64,000 nucleotides of DNA from the NCBI RefSeq assembly GCF_042140125.1, contig NZ_CP159473.1; one strand, given 5' to 3'. This DNA is from Rhodophyticola sp017644125 (GTDB lineage Bacteria; Pseudomonadota; Alphaproteobacteria; Rhodobacterales; Rhodobacteraceae). The notes beneath the pieces are model-generated. The model was given only the letters and a program-made list of their open reading frames with translations. It was not told the origin of the DNA and did no database searches. The position numbers and the translations under genes were made by a program. Below, piece after piece: positions 44,379 through 52,751 of the stretch (its first letter is position 1; every line of letters starts with the position of its first letter).

Positions 44379-44490
44379 TCATTGGCCTTTCCCGGCCGGC
44401 GAGATGAAACCGCTCACGTCGAGCCAGTTGATGCGGGAATGACGACGGTCGCCGTTGTAATCGAAAATGGTTCGGTGGCGATTGCTCCCT
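44379..44490 (-). pseudogene. Possible transposase C-terminal remnant
   Basis: The minus-strand frame reads HRTIFDYNGDRRHSRINWLD and ends in a stop at 44379. The spacing FDY...RRHS resembles the C-terminal end of IS3-type transposases (FDYIxxFYNxxRRHS). No start, catalytic DDE residues or terminal repeats are seen in 44300-44544. The reading could be chance; confidence is low. Confidence 0.2.
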
Positions 44491-44544
44491 TCACCGCGCG
44501 CCCGAAGCCCGCGCTGACGACCGGCCTTGAGACTGGGCAGAGGT

Positions 44545-45033
44545 TCAGTCATCGGGGTGCTTGTCCCTGTAGGGCGGTAATTTCTGCCAGCGCGGCACAT
44601 CCCTGGCCATTCGATCGAGCATCAACAGAAGTTGTGCACGTTCTTCGGGGCTGAGGCATGCTGTCAGATGGTCTTCGGCCTCGACGAACATTGCGATCAC
44701 CTGATCATGAACGCGTTCACCCTCCGGCTCCAGAAACAGGAGCTTTCGCCGTCCGTCTTCGCGGTCGTCACGGCGCGAGATCATGCCTTTCGCCAAAAGC
44801 GCGCCAACGGCCCGGCTGATCGTGTTCGACGGTTGCTCGGTGATTTCGCTTATGTCACGCGCGTTCAAACCATTGCGGAACTTCAGGCACATCAGCACCG
44901 TCAGTTCCGGCCGGATCAGCCCCTTCTCGCGCTCCATTCGGCGCAGGATCGGTTCACGCAGGAAGTTTGTCAGAAAGGCGATGCGATACCCGATGTCGAA
45001 GGGCGTCGCACTTACGATGTCGATCAGCTTCAT
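44545..45033 (-). CDS. MarR-family transcriptional regulator
   Basis: 162 residues with a winged helix: GLNARDISEITEQPSNTISRAVGALLAKGMISRRDDREDGRRKLLFL (about 54-100), including the characteristic wing DREDGRR. N- and C-terminal helices form the dimer interface. Divergent from the truncated DctQM operon, and two tandem TCCA-N2-TGGA boxes lie between the two starts, so it most likely represses that operon in response to a small ligand. Confidence 0.88.
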   Translation of the reverse strand: MKLIDIVSATPFDIGYRIAFLTNFLREPILRRMEREKGLIRPELTVLMCLKFRNGLNARDISEITEQPSNTISRAVGALLAKGMISRRDDREDGRRKLLFLEPEGERVHDQVIAMFVEAEDHLTACLSPEERAQLLLMLDRMARDVPRWQKLPPYRDKHPDD

Positions 45034-45064
45034 GGCAAGACCTTAAGCCGAAGAAATAGATTGA

Positions 45065-45094
45065 TCCAAGTGGAATTATATTGCTCCATATGGA
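45065..45094. promoter_or_regulatory. Tandem MarR operator-like boxes
   Basis: TCCAAGTGGA at 45065-45074 and TCCATATGGA at 45085-45094 share TTG at -4 and a following A, with 20-base spacing, two helical turns. Each is a short palindrome. They lie 32 to 62 bases from both the MarR and DctQ starts. Confidence 0.55.
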
Positions 45095-45126
45095 ACGAAT
45101 AAGTCTCGTCGGGGAGGGGAGACCGA

Positions 45127-45654
45127 ATGCAAGTTGTCATGGAACGCGTGTCGCGAAGAATCGAGGCGATGTTGGCCGTCCTCCTGATCGTGCTGACGCT
45201 GGCGGTGGTCGTGCAGGTCATCTGCAATGCGCTGGACATCAATCCCCTGCTGACGCGGCCCGAGCCAGCGGTGCTGATCGGGCGCGCCGTGACCTTGAAC
45301 AGCTTGCTGGACCTGCAATGGCATCTGCTGGTGATCTTGGGGCTGGTCCCGGCCGGGCTGGTCTGGCACCGCGATCGCCATGTCCGGGTCGACTTCCTCT
45401 ATCAGGCCTACCGCCCGAACTGGCAAGCGCGGGTGGACCTGGCCGGAAATCTGCTTTTCGCAGTACCGTTCTTTGCGCTGATCCTGCCTGCCTCGTGGGC
45501 CTTCATGCAGCGCGCCTGGCGCTCGGACGAAGGTTCGCGCAATGGCGGGCTGGAGGATTTGTGGCTGATCAAATCGGTCCTGCCGCTCGGCCTTGCGATC
45601 CTGGCCTTTTACATCGCTTTTGAAACCCTGCGTCTCATCCGGGCCGCGAAATGA
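45127..45654 (+). CDS. dctQ: TRAP transporter small permease, DctQ family
   Basis: 175 residues with four hydrophobic segments; LVPAGLVWHRDRHVRVDFLYQAY is the DctQ signature-like loop (xRxxHVRVD). It begins after a GGGGAGGGG purine run. It overlaps the truncated large permease by 4 bases. No DctP gene is found beside it; it may have been lost at the recombinase junction. Confidence 0.85.
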   Translation: MQVVMERVSRRIEAMLAVLLIVLTLAVVVQVICNALDINPLLTRPEPAVLIGRAVTLNSLLDLQWHLLVILGLVPAGLVWHRDRHVRVDFLYQAYRPNWQARVDLAGNLLFAVPFFALILPASWAFMQRAWRSDEGSRNGGLEDLWLIKSVLPLGLAILAFYIAFETLRLIRAAK

Positions 45655-46667
45655 GCGAAGCCGTCTTGCCTCTGGCCATGGCGGCGCTGACGCTGGCCGG
45701 CATCCTTGCGGGCTATCGCGTCGGCATGGTGCTTGCGGGGGCGGCGGCGCTTTTTATCCTGCTGTCGGATCTGCCAACGGCGTATTTCAACCTGCTGGTC
45801 AGCCGGATCTACGCCAACGTCCTGTCAAACTGGCTGTTGGTGGCGATACCGATGTTCATATTCATGGGGCTGGTGCTGGAAAAATCCGGCGTGGCAGAGC
45901 GGGCGCTGCGGGCCGCGCAAACGGCGCTCGGCGGATCGGCGGCGGGCATGGGCATTTCGGTTCTGGTGATCGGGATGTTGCTGGCAGCCTCTTCAGGGAT
46001 CGTGGGCGCCTCGGTTGTCTTGCTGGCGATGCTCGCCTTGCCGCAGTTGCAAGATGCCGGCTATGACAATGCCACATCCGCCGGGCTGATTGCCTCTTCG
46101 GGTACGCTGGCTATTCTGATCCCGCCCTCCGTCATGCTGATCGTGCTTGGAGATCAGTTGCAGACCCCGGTGCCCGACATGTTCGCCGGCGCCATCGGGC
46201 CTGGCCTGTTGCTGGTCGCAGCTTACGGAGCGTTGGTCATCTGGCGCGCGCGTGGCCTGGCCCGTCAGGTCCGCTCCGGGCCGCCGCCATCACCGTTGAG
46301 ACTGCTGATCGACCTTGGCCCGCTGATCGTGCTGGTGGTCTGTGTTCTGGGCTCGATCATTGCCGGGCTAGCCACCCCGACCGAGGCCAGCGGGCTCGGC
46401 GCCTTCGGGGCGATCCTGATCACACTGATTTACGGGAAGTTCCACTGGGCCACGGTTTTCGAGGCCGCCCGGCAGACTGTGGTGACGACCTCCATGGTTC
46501 TTTTGGTGATGATCGGAGCCACCTGCTTTGCGGCCGTGTTCAAGGCCATTGGCGGCGACGACGTGGTCGAGGTCGGGCTGATGGCGTTCGGCGACGGGCC
46601 CTACACGGTTCTGATCGTGGTTACCCCGCTCCGTGACGCGAACGATCATCACGCACGCCGCTGCTGA
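45651..46667 (+). pseudogene. dctM: TRAP transporter large permease DctM, truncated at the C-terminus
   Basis: The reading matches DctM from its start to about residue 323 (IPMFIFMGLVLEKSGVAERAL, AASSGIVGASVVLLAMLALPQL, IIAGLATPTEASGLGAFGA, ...YTVLIVV). The last 15 or so residues (TPLRDANDHHARRC) are unrelated and the protein ends at 338 instead of about 430. Roughly 90 residues with the last membrane helices are missing. The break at about 46621 coincides with the start of sequence leading to a tyrosine recombinase, so insertion or deletion by a mobile element is likely. The transporter is probably non-functional. Confidence 0.8.
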
Positions 46668-46875
46668 CCTCGGCCAAGGCTCCGACATGGGCCACCGGGT
46701 CAACCGTCTTTTCAGGATGCGATCGTTAAAGCCTCGTCCTGCAAATCTCGGCACCGCAGGTGGCGGCTTTGCATAAGTACGCCCTTCGGGGCGCCGAGAT
46801 TCCGGGACAGCGATAGATTGGGTCCCATTATCGTTACCGCTCCGTTGCGCGATTTCGGGGAAGCAAACCGCCTGT

Positions 46876-46910
46876 GCTGAACTGGCTGAACTCAGCCAAA
46901 GGAGTTCAGC
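46876..46910 (+). promoter_or_regulatory. Nested inverted repeats in the leader of the tyrosine recombinase
   Basis: GCTGAACT (46876-46883) and AGTTCAGC (46903-46910) are complementary and enclose a second palindrome GGCTGAACTCAGCC (46884-46897). The Shine-Dalgarno sequence AGGAG (46900-46904) is partly inside the outer arm. The structure could lower translation of the recombinase or be the edge of a mobile element. Confidence 0.45.
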
Positions 46911-47849
46911 ATGTCTCATCTCGATCATACCGCCTTCGTCAATTCGCGCCGCGATGAGCGCAATCTCGGCCACCACACGCTCCGGGCTTACGCCCAGGAC
47001 CTGCGCACCTTCGCGCGCTTTAGTAGGGCGCATCAGCTCACCGATCCGTTGTCGAAAGACGACATCCTCGCCTACCATCGGCACCTGCGCGACGAATTGC
47101 GCGCAAAGCCCGCGACCATCGAGCGGCGCCTTGTCACCCTCAAGTCGTACTTTGCCTGGCGCGAAGATCGGAACAGCGCCCTGCCCTCCCCGTTCGCGGA
47201 CGTCCGTATCTCAGTGAGAATCCCGCGGCGCCTGCCGCGCCCCGTCGATCGAGACATCCTCAGAGCGGTTCTTCGCGCCGGTGAACGCGCCAACGCTGCA
47301 CGATCTACTCGAGGTGCAGGGGACTCGGCGCCGGCCTCGCAAGATGGCATCACGCTCCTGATCATCAAGCTGCTGATCGTCACAGGGTTGCGGATCAGCG
47401 AACTGACAAATCTGAAGGTCCGCGACGTGTCGCCGGACGGCAGCCAGATCCTCGTAAACGGCAAGGGCAGCAAGGAACGGATCGTTTTCGTGCCGAACCG
47501 GGAGCTACGGCAGGAGTTTCGACACCACTGCCAGATGCGCTCCAGGCACGGTTCCATTGCGGCGCCGTTGTTCCTCAACACAGAGGGACGTCGACTCCGC
47601 TCGGCCACCTTCCGCAAGCGGCTGCGGGCGCTGTCGAAACGCCTCGGCATCGAACCCCACCTGACCCCGCACCGGTTCCGGCACTCGGCGGCAACTCTCC
47701 TAATCGAGGAGGGGATCGACATTCGTATGGTGCAGGCGCTACTGGGGCATGCGAACCTCAAGACCACTGAGATCTATGTGCGGGTTTCCAACCATGCTCT
47801 ACGGCGAGCGCTGGAACGGGTCGATGTGCTCAGTGAGTTGCGATCGTAA
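46911..47849 (+). CDS. Tyrosine recombinase/integrase
   Basis: 312 residues, XerC/D-like architecture. An N-terminal SAM-like core-binding domain (about 1-95) is followed by the catalytic domain with all residues in place: R161 (TGLRISELTNL), K188 (GKGSKER), H254/R257 (HRFRHSAATLL), H280 (LGHANLKTTEIY) and Y289. A DDE or IS91-type transposase does not follow. It lies against the cut-off dctM and brings a possible element edge, consistent with a mobile or relic integrase. A housekeeping Xer role is unlikely given the context. Confidence 0.88.
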   Translation: MSHLDHTAFVNSRRDERNLGHHTLRAYAQDLRTFARFSRAHQLTDPLSKDDILAYHRHLRDELRAKPATIERRLVTLKSYFAWREDRNSALPSPFADVRISVRIPRRLPRPVDRDILRAVLRAGERANAARSTRGAGDSAPASQDGITLLIIKLLIVTGLRISELTNLKVRDVSPDGSQILVNGKGSKERIVFVPNRELRQEFRHHCQMRSRHGSIAAPLFLNTEGRRLRSATFRKRLRALSKRLGIEPHLTPHRFRHSAATLLIEEGIDIRMVQALLGHANLKTTEIYVRVSNHALRRALERVDVLSELRS

Positions 47850-47984
47850 CGGCCCGAGCCGGCCGCTGAAGATGCTCTTCAATGCTGCATTGCGGCTTTC
47901 CGGAAGCGGACATTGATAACCATCCTATTTTATGCACCGATCTAAGGACAGAGGCGCGCACCGAAGAGAAAATCAACTTATCCA

Positions 47985-48458
47985 TCAAGATGTCTGCGGA
48001 AACACAGGAGATACATCCCGCAGGTCCACTATTTCTTGATCGTCGTTGACCAATGCCACGCGGAGGTCCGACTGATCGCGCCGGTCTCGAAAGCGAACGG
48101 GCTTTTCCTCGCGCTCATCCAGCCAATGATCCGCCCATTGGGTGAGCCCGATGAAGGGAACGGTCAGCGCATGCGCCATCGGTGATGCCACATATTCATT
48201 GCGCGCCCGCTCCGCTTTTATCTTGTAAGTTTCCTTTTGGAGAAAACCGGCATCGCAGAGCCGCTTCAGGCGACTGCTGAGCACGGATTTCGTCACACCG
48301 ATGTCAGCCTGAATATCATCGAAACGGACCACGCCGTAGAGCACGGACCGCAAGATCATCAGGCTCCATTTGTCCCCTATCACCTCGAAGGTTCGCGCGA
48401 GATTGCAGTCTACCGGCGCAACCGGAGATCGCTGGGGCATACGTTTCGCTTGTGTCAT
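47985..48458 (-). CDS. HxlR-family transcriptional regulator
   Basis: 157 residues from the ATG at 48458; a TTG at 48488 would lengthen it by ten. The core NLARTFEVIGDKWSLMILRSVLYGVVRFDDIQADIGVTKSVLSSRLKRL is a textbook HxlR winged helix (about 20-70), but the usual N-terminal Cys has only a VDCNL counterpart (C20). HxlR proteins often sense aldehydes or oxidants. Divergent from a small membrane protein gene that it may control. Confidence 0.88.
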   Translation of the reverse strand: MTQAKRMPQRSPVAPVDCNLARTFEVIGDKWSLMILRSVLYGVVRFDDIQADIGVTKSVLSSRLKRLCDAGFLQKETYKIKAERARNEYVASPMAHALTVPFIGLTQWADHWLDEREEKPVRFRDRRDQSDLRVALVNDDQEIVDLRDVSPVFPQTS

Positions 48459-48541
48459 GGCACGACCCCGAAGATATCTGGGTTGCAAAATACTACTCAG
48501 ATGTTAGAACGCCATATCAATCCAAGTCAATCGGTCACTTC

Positions 48542-48913
48542 ATGCAGTATTTTATCATCGGAACTCTGCTGGTCACCGGGGTCATACATCTGATCCCGCT
48601 GTTGGGCGCGCTGGGAAGCACACGTCTGCAAAGGTTATACGGGATTGAGGGTTTGACATCTGATCTTGAGCTTCTCTTGAGCCACCGCGCCATCTTATTC
48701 GGTCTGCTTGGCGCATTTCTGATTTACGCCACAGTGAAACCGTCCGTTCAGACCATTGCGCTTGTTGGCGCCTTGATAAGCGTCGGATCGTTTGTCGTGC
48801 TTGCCTGGCGTGGTGAGTTGAGTTCCGAGATCACTCGCGTTTTCTGGATTGATGTCGCGTTACTCTTGCCGTTGTGCTTCGCGCTCGGCGCGTCGGTCGT
48901 CCGTGCCGCTTGA
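48542..48913 (+). CDS. Small four-helix membrane protein
   Basis: 123 residues from MQYFIIGTLLVTGVIHLIPLLGALG, with four hydrophobic segments (about 2-20, 45-62, 68-88, 98-120) and few charged residues. It resembles a widespread group of unnamed inner-membrane proteins; I cannot give a function. It is divergent from the HxlR gene, and only an 83-base gap separates the starts, so it is probably under HxlR control. Confidence 0.7.
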   Translation: MQYFIIGTLLVTGVIHLIPLLGALGSTRLQRLYGIEGLTSDLELLLSHRAILFGLLGAFLIYATVKPSVQTIALVGALISVGSFVVLAWRGELSSEITRVFWIDVALLLPLCFALGASVVRAA

Positions 48914-48970
48914 TCCTCTGGACGCAGATGACTTTGCAAATCTACTCGGCGAGGTCGGCGGCTTGGGCCG

Positions 48971-49546
48971 TCACTCTGGTGCTTTGCCTGCCGGTATCAT
49001 GATATTGCAGAGATCGGCCATCAGCTGAATGCGTTGATCCACGTTGGGGACTGCTGCGTTCGTATAGAGACCAAGCCACGACAAATAGACAAGACTTGCG
49101 CGGACTTCGGATTCGCGCGTTGAGTGTCCACAGCCTTCGATCAATTGGGCCAGGTAGCGCGTCCGGTATTCATCAACTCCCTTTAAAACGGCCCGCGCCT
49201 TTCCGTCTTCTTTTGCCCAGTCTCTAATCCCCAGTTCCAGCTTGCCATCATCGGCAGCGCAGACCTTGAGAAGGCGAAGCAAACGGGCGCGTGGTGTTCC
49301 CCCCTGAGCTTCGTTCTCTGCGATAATGGTTTGGGTTTGTTCTTTGGTCCATCGCTCCAGCAGCGCATTGAGCAGATCGGCGCGGTTCGCGAAATGCCAG
49401 TAGAAACTGCCGCGCGTGATCTGCAGGCTTTTGGCGATTGCATCAATCCGGACCGCCTTGGGGCCACCGCGTTCAAACAGGCCGAGCGCCGCAGCGACCC
49501 AGGCATTCCGAGAAAATTGCTCATTTCGCGCGCTAGCATGCTCCAT
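48971..49546 (-). CDS. TetR-family transcriptional repressor
   Basis: 191 residues. The N-terminal helix-turn-helix is FERGGPKAVRIDAIAKSLQITRGSFYWHFANRADLLNALLERW (about 23-65); the C-terminal ligand domain is typical of the family. The start ATG lies inside the palindrome at 49542-49560, so the mRNA may be leaderless and the gene autorepressed. Divergent from an NTF2-like secreted protein gene. Confidence 0.88.
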   Translation of the reverse strand: MEHASARNEQFSRNAWVAAALGLFERGGPKAVRIDAIAKSLQITRGSFYWHFANRADLLNALLERWTKEQTQTIIAENEAQGGTPRARLLRLLKVCAADDGKLELGIRDWAKEDGKARAVLKGVDEYRTRYLAQLIEGCGHSTRESEVRASLVYLSWLGLYTNAAVPNVDQRIQLMADLCNIMIPAGKAPE

Positions 49547-49560
49547 ACAGTATGTATGGA
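49542..49560. promoter_or_regulatory. TetR operator-like palindrome 1
   Basis: TCCATACAGTATGTATGGA is a perfect palindrome with 7-base arms TCCATAC/GTATGGA around AGTAT. It includes the ATG start codon of the TetR gene (49544-49546). Confidence 0.65.
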
Positions 49561-49589
49561 CTCTTGCTTTGAGCTATGCAACAAGCGAA

Positions 49590-49608
49590 TCCGTACACAT
49601 TGTATGGA
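49590..49608. promoter_or_regulatory. TetR operator-like palindrome 2
   Basis: TCCGTACACATTGTATGGA has the same layout as palindrome 1, with arms TCCGTAC/GTATGGA (one mismatch) and a 5-base centre. It is 48 bases from the first and overlaps the Shine-Dalgarno GGAG of the NTF2-like gene, so binding would block its translation start region and promoter. Confidence 0.65.
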
Positions 49609-49616
49609 GACTTAGG

Positions 49617-50120
49617 ATGCATAAATTCAGGCAAGCACTGTTGTGCGCAGCACTCATCTCGGGAGGACAGGTTTTGGCAGAAGATCGTTCAAAAGAAGAG
49701 GCCGCCAATGTCAGCGCCACGCAGCGGTTCTTCAACGCTGGCTGGGGCACAAACGAGGGCTGGCAAGATCATTGGCGATCGGCCGTGTCCGAGGATGCAA
49801 CATCATACTTTCACGCCTTCCCGCCGATAACCGGGGTCGAAAACATGATTGATTTCAACGCGGATTTGTTCGTGGGATTTCCGCGATTGGAAATGTCGGT
49901 CCAGGGGATTGTTGCTGAAGGAAACACCGTCGTCGTGACGGGCCATCTCAATGGGATCCACGATGGCCTTTTCTTGGGTGTACCTGCATCCGGTGCCGAA
50001 GTGAGTGTTCCGGATGTCACCATACTGACCTTCCGCGATCGTCAGATCGTCGAAATGCGCTACTTTACCGATTTAATGGCGGTCATGACTTTAATTGGCG
50101 CGTTGCCGCCAAATGAGTAG
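49617..50120 (+). CDS. Secreted SnoaL/NTF2-like protein
   Basis: 167 residues with a signal peptide (MHKFRQALLCAALISGGQVLA, cleavage near LAE). The mature part is NTF2-like (about 30-160): ATQRFFNAGWGTNEGWQDHW, VVVTGHLNGIHDGLFLGVPASG, EMRYFTDLMAVM, matching SnoaL/polyketide-cyclase-type folds that bind small hydrophobic ligands. It begins 9 bases after palindrome 2. It is likely derepressed by the TetR ligand. The catalytic role is uncertain. Confidence 0.8.
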   Translation: MHKFRQALLCAALISGGQVLAEDRSKEEAANVSATQRFFNAGWGTNEGWQDHWRSAVSEDATSYFHAFPPITGVENMIDFNADLFVGFPRLEMSVQGIVAEGNTVVVTGHLNGIHDGLFLGVPASGAEVSVPDVTILTFRDRQIVEMRYFTDLMAVMTLIGALPPNE

Positions 50121-50373
50121 TCCGTCAACGTTTCTTCGGTTCCAGCACTATGGCCGGTAAGTAGAACCACTAGCGCGGGAAGTGACCTTCGGAGCGAACT
50201 CAGCATGTTGAAGCAAAAGGCCGCCCGCTTTGTTGAGGGCAGACCTAAGCTGCCGCGGACGCTGAAACCAAATGCTACGATGCAGCTTCCCCAAAGCAGA
50301 CGTCCAGGGCCAAATCCGAATCCAATCGGCTCGAGGTGGCGACAGTCCCTCCCATGATCGTTCCTGCCTCAGC

Positions 50374-51144
50374 TTATTGCTCACCCAGTCCGAACTGCTT
50401 TCGAAATCCAAGCTCAAACAGCGCCGTTGGCAGGATTGCTTGCAATCGTCGAAGGTTGCGCGCTTCGCGCCCAGTATCAAGAATGGCGGGCGGGTTTGGC
50501 ATCGTGGCTAGACGCAAAACCGCACGGGCAACGACCATAGGATCATCCGCATTGGCGAGGCTGGCCTCGACCGACCGCCGGACGTCGATGGCCTGCCCCT
50601 CTCCCCCTGATTCAGCGTGGGTCGTGTTGTCGCCGATCGCAGTGCGCATGAAGCCAGGGCGGACGGCTAACGACCTGAGACCCGTGCCTCGCAACTCGTG
50701 GTCAAGCGATGTGGAGAAGCCTTGAAGCGCATGTTTCGTGGCCGCGTATACGCCCATGAAGGGGGCCGGTAGGAAACTGACGACCGAGCAGATGTTAACG
50801 ATACGACCCCGCCCGGCGGTGCGCATTGCTGGCAAAACCTCACGGGCCATGCGCATAGCGCCGAAGAAATTGGTTTCGAATACTGCGCGGTTTTCTTCTT
50901 CGGTGAAGGCATCGATCTGGGCCCCGCCTGCATTGTTCACCAGCAGGTCGATGCGGTCATGCTGCGCGAGCACTTCGGCAACAAGTGCTTGGCAGGAAGC
51001 GGCGTCCGCGACGTCGAGCCAAGCAAACCCCCCGCGACTGCGGCTGGTACCGATGACTGTTGCACCGGCTTTTTTCAGTTGGGTCGCAATGGCGGCGCCA
51101 ATGCCGCTGGAGGCGCCCGTAACGATGGCAATCTGATCCTTCAT
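50374..51144 (-). CDS. Short-chain dehydrogenase/reductase
   Basis: 256 residues from the ATG at 51144 with GAGGAGACG upstream. It has the Rossmann motif TGASSGIGAAIA, the NAG motif in LLVNNAGGA, and the catalytic Tyr-x3-Lys in YAATKHALQG. It is a cytoplasmic NAD(P)-dependent oxidoreductase of unknown substrate. It starts 10 bases after the ECF sigma gene on the same strand, so it may belong to its operon. Gap 50121-50373 upstream of its stop holds no other gene. Confidence 0.88.
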   Translation of the reverse strand: MKDQIAIVTGASSGIGAAIATQLKKAGATVIGTSRSRGGFAWLDVADAASCQALVAEVLAQHDRIDLLVNNAGGAQIDAFTEEENRAVFETNFFGAMRMAREVLPAMRTAGRGRIVNICSVVSFLPAPFMGVYAATKHALQGFSTSLDHELRGTGLRSLAVRPGFMRTAIGDNTTHAESGGEGQAIDVRRSVEASLANADDPMVVARAVLRLATMPNPPAILDTGREARNLRRLQAILPTALFELGFRKQFGLGEQ

Positions 51145-51154
51145 GTTCGTCTCC

Positions 51155-52384
51155 TCAGCTCTGCAAAAGCCGCGCTTTGCAGCCGGCAAGGTAAGTCCGT
51201 GCGGCAGGATCGTCGGAAAGGCCAATGGCGCGGTCGAAGGCCTCGCGTGCCTCCCCGATCCGGCCAAGCCGTGCGAGGGCATGCGCGCGCGCAGCCCACC
51301 AGGGCTGATAGGATCGTCGGGCGACCTCAGGGATGGCCTCGAGTGCGGCCAGTGCCGCAGTCGGCCCATCTTTCTCAATCAGGACCGCCGCCTCGCCGGT
51401 GCGCGCGCCGACTGTCGGGGAGAGCCCGACAAGGCCGGCATAAAGAAGACGGAGTTCCGACCAGTCGGTGGCGCGTGACCGACGCCGCGCTGCGTGAACC
51501 GCCTGGATCGAGGCTTCGAGTTGGAAACGCCCCAGACTCGGGTTGCGTGTAGCATTTCGGAGCGCTTTTTCGGCGTCGATCAGGAGCGCGCGATCCCAAA
51601 GGTCGGTGTTCTGTTCTTCGAGCGGAACGAGTGCACCATTTGCCGGATCGATCCGTGCAGGACGTCGCGCTTCAGCAAACAGCATCAATGCAAAAAGACC
51701 GTGCGCCTCCCCTTCATCGGGAAAACCGTGCGCAACAAGGCTCGCCAGCCAGATCGCTTCTTCGGCAAGACTTGCAGCTTTGCGGTCGCCAGCCGGGATA
51801 CCGTTGTAGCCGACCACATAGGCCCCATAGATGGCGTTGAGAACGTCCGCCATCCGGTCCGCAAAATCGCGTCCTTCTGGCAGATCAAAGGTGATGCGCG
51901 CGCTTTCGATCTTGGATTTCACCCGGGTCAGGCGCTGGCCAAGCGTGCCGGGCGACATCAGGAAGACCGAGGCCATCCGCCGCGCGTCAAGACCGAGCAC
52001 GGTCTGCAACATCAGCGGCGCCCGTAGCGCTTCGTCAATCGCGGGATGGGCGCAGATGAACATGAGCGGCAGGCGCGGATCTGTGGCGGGAGGGATCATT
52101 TCGGCGCGTTCTTCGGCCATGCGGGTCAATTCCTGTTCGTAGATCGTCGGAAGCGCGCCGGTGCGGGCATGGTCGATGGCACGCCTGCGGGCGGTCGTTG
52201 TGAGCCAGGCCTCGGGGCTGTCCGGGACGCCGGTGTCCGGCCAAGTTTCAAGCGCCTTTGTCAGCGCATCGCCGAGCGCGTCTTCGGCCTCGGCCAGGGA
52301 GCCGATGCGCGCGGCCAGTCGGGCGACCAGTTTGCCATAAGACAAGCGAGCCACCCGTTCGACTGCGCGCACGGCGTCACTCAT
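51155..52384 (-). CDS. ECF-type RNA polymerase sigma factor with long C-terminal domain
   Basis: 409 residues from MSDAVRAVERVARLSYGKLVARLA. Region 2 (SLAEAEDALGDALTKALETWP; WLTTTARRRAIDHARTG) and region 4 with its helix-turn-helix (LDARRMASVFLMSPGTLGQRLTRVKSKI) are in the first 180 residues. The remainder (about 200-409) is helical, TPR-like, as in the ECF group that is paired with YCII proteins. The start overlaps the YCII gene's stop by 4 bases, which is the usual order in this group. It likely controls stress genes including those here. Confidence 0.88.
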   Translation of the reverse strand: MSDAVRAVERVARLSYGKLVARLAARIGSLAEAEDALGDALTKALETWPDTGVPDSPEAWLTTTARRRAIDHARTGALPTIYEQELTRMAEERAEMIPPATDPRLPLMFICAHPAIDEALRAPLMLQTVLGLDARRMASVFLMSPGTLGQRLTRVKSKIESARITFDLPEGRDFADRMADVLNAIYGAYVVGYNGIPAGDRKAASLAEEAIWLASLVAHGFPDEGEAHGLFALMLFAEARRPARIDPANGALVPLEEQNTDLWDRALLIDAEKALRNATRNPSLGRFQLEASIQAVHAARRRSRATDWSELRLLYAGLVGLSPTVGARTGEAAVLIEKDGPTAALAALEAIPEVARRSYQPWWAARAHALARLGRIGEAREAFDRAIGLSDDPAARTYLAGCKARLLQS

Positions 52385-52734
52385 GCGTCGCGCATGATGA
52401 CGGGGCGAACTTCGACAGCGCCGCTGGACGCTGCAGGGTTGCGCGCGGCCCATTCAAGCGCTGCGTCGAGATCGGGCACGTCGATGACGTAGAAGCCGCC
52501 GAGTTGCTCTTTCGTTGCGGCGTACGGGCCGTCCTGCACTTCGCGCTGGCCGTTTGCCATACGCAAGGTCGTCGCGGTGTGGGACGGGTGAAGGGCCTCA
52601 CCGCCGACAAGGATGCCAGCGTCGACTAGGGCACGCGTATACGCGCCCCAAAGCTCGCCATCAGCAGCCGCCTTTACGGCGTCAGCGTCGGGATGATCCG
52701 CGGGTGGTGTGTAGTTCATGATGATGTATTGCAT
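52381..52734 (-). CDS. YCII-related protein, partner of the ECF sigma factor
   Basis: 117 residues, a YCII/ferredoxin-like fold: MQYIIMNYTPPADHPDADAVKAA, with the pattern DGPYAATKEQLGGFYVIDVPDLDAALEWAARNP. DGPYAxxKExxxGF is the family motif. Such proteins are encoded next to long ECF sigma factors and are believed to sense or modulate them. It overlaps the sigma gene by 4 bases and follows the secreted protein gene by 17 bases. Confidence 0.9.
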   Translation of the reverse strand: MQYIIMNYTPPADHPDADAVKAAADGELWGAYTRALVDAGILVGGEALHPSHTATTLRMANGQREVQDGPYAATKEQLGGFYVIDVPDLDAALEWAARNPAASSGAVEVRPVIMRDA

Positions 52735-52751
52735 GTCGATATTCCTTTTAC

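Noticed and set aside
46368..47084. Minus-strand open frame covering the DctM-recombinase junction
   Set aside because: It spans the junction but shows no protein motif and lies antisense to dctM and the recombinase. No upstream ribosome-binding site was found.
50148..50480. Minus-strand open frame of 110 codons in the 50121-50373 gap
   Set aside because: It runs partly antisense to the SDR end and has an odd composition rich in Arg, Ser and Trp, with no recognised domain and no good ribosome-binding site.
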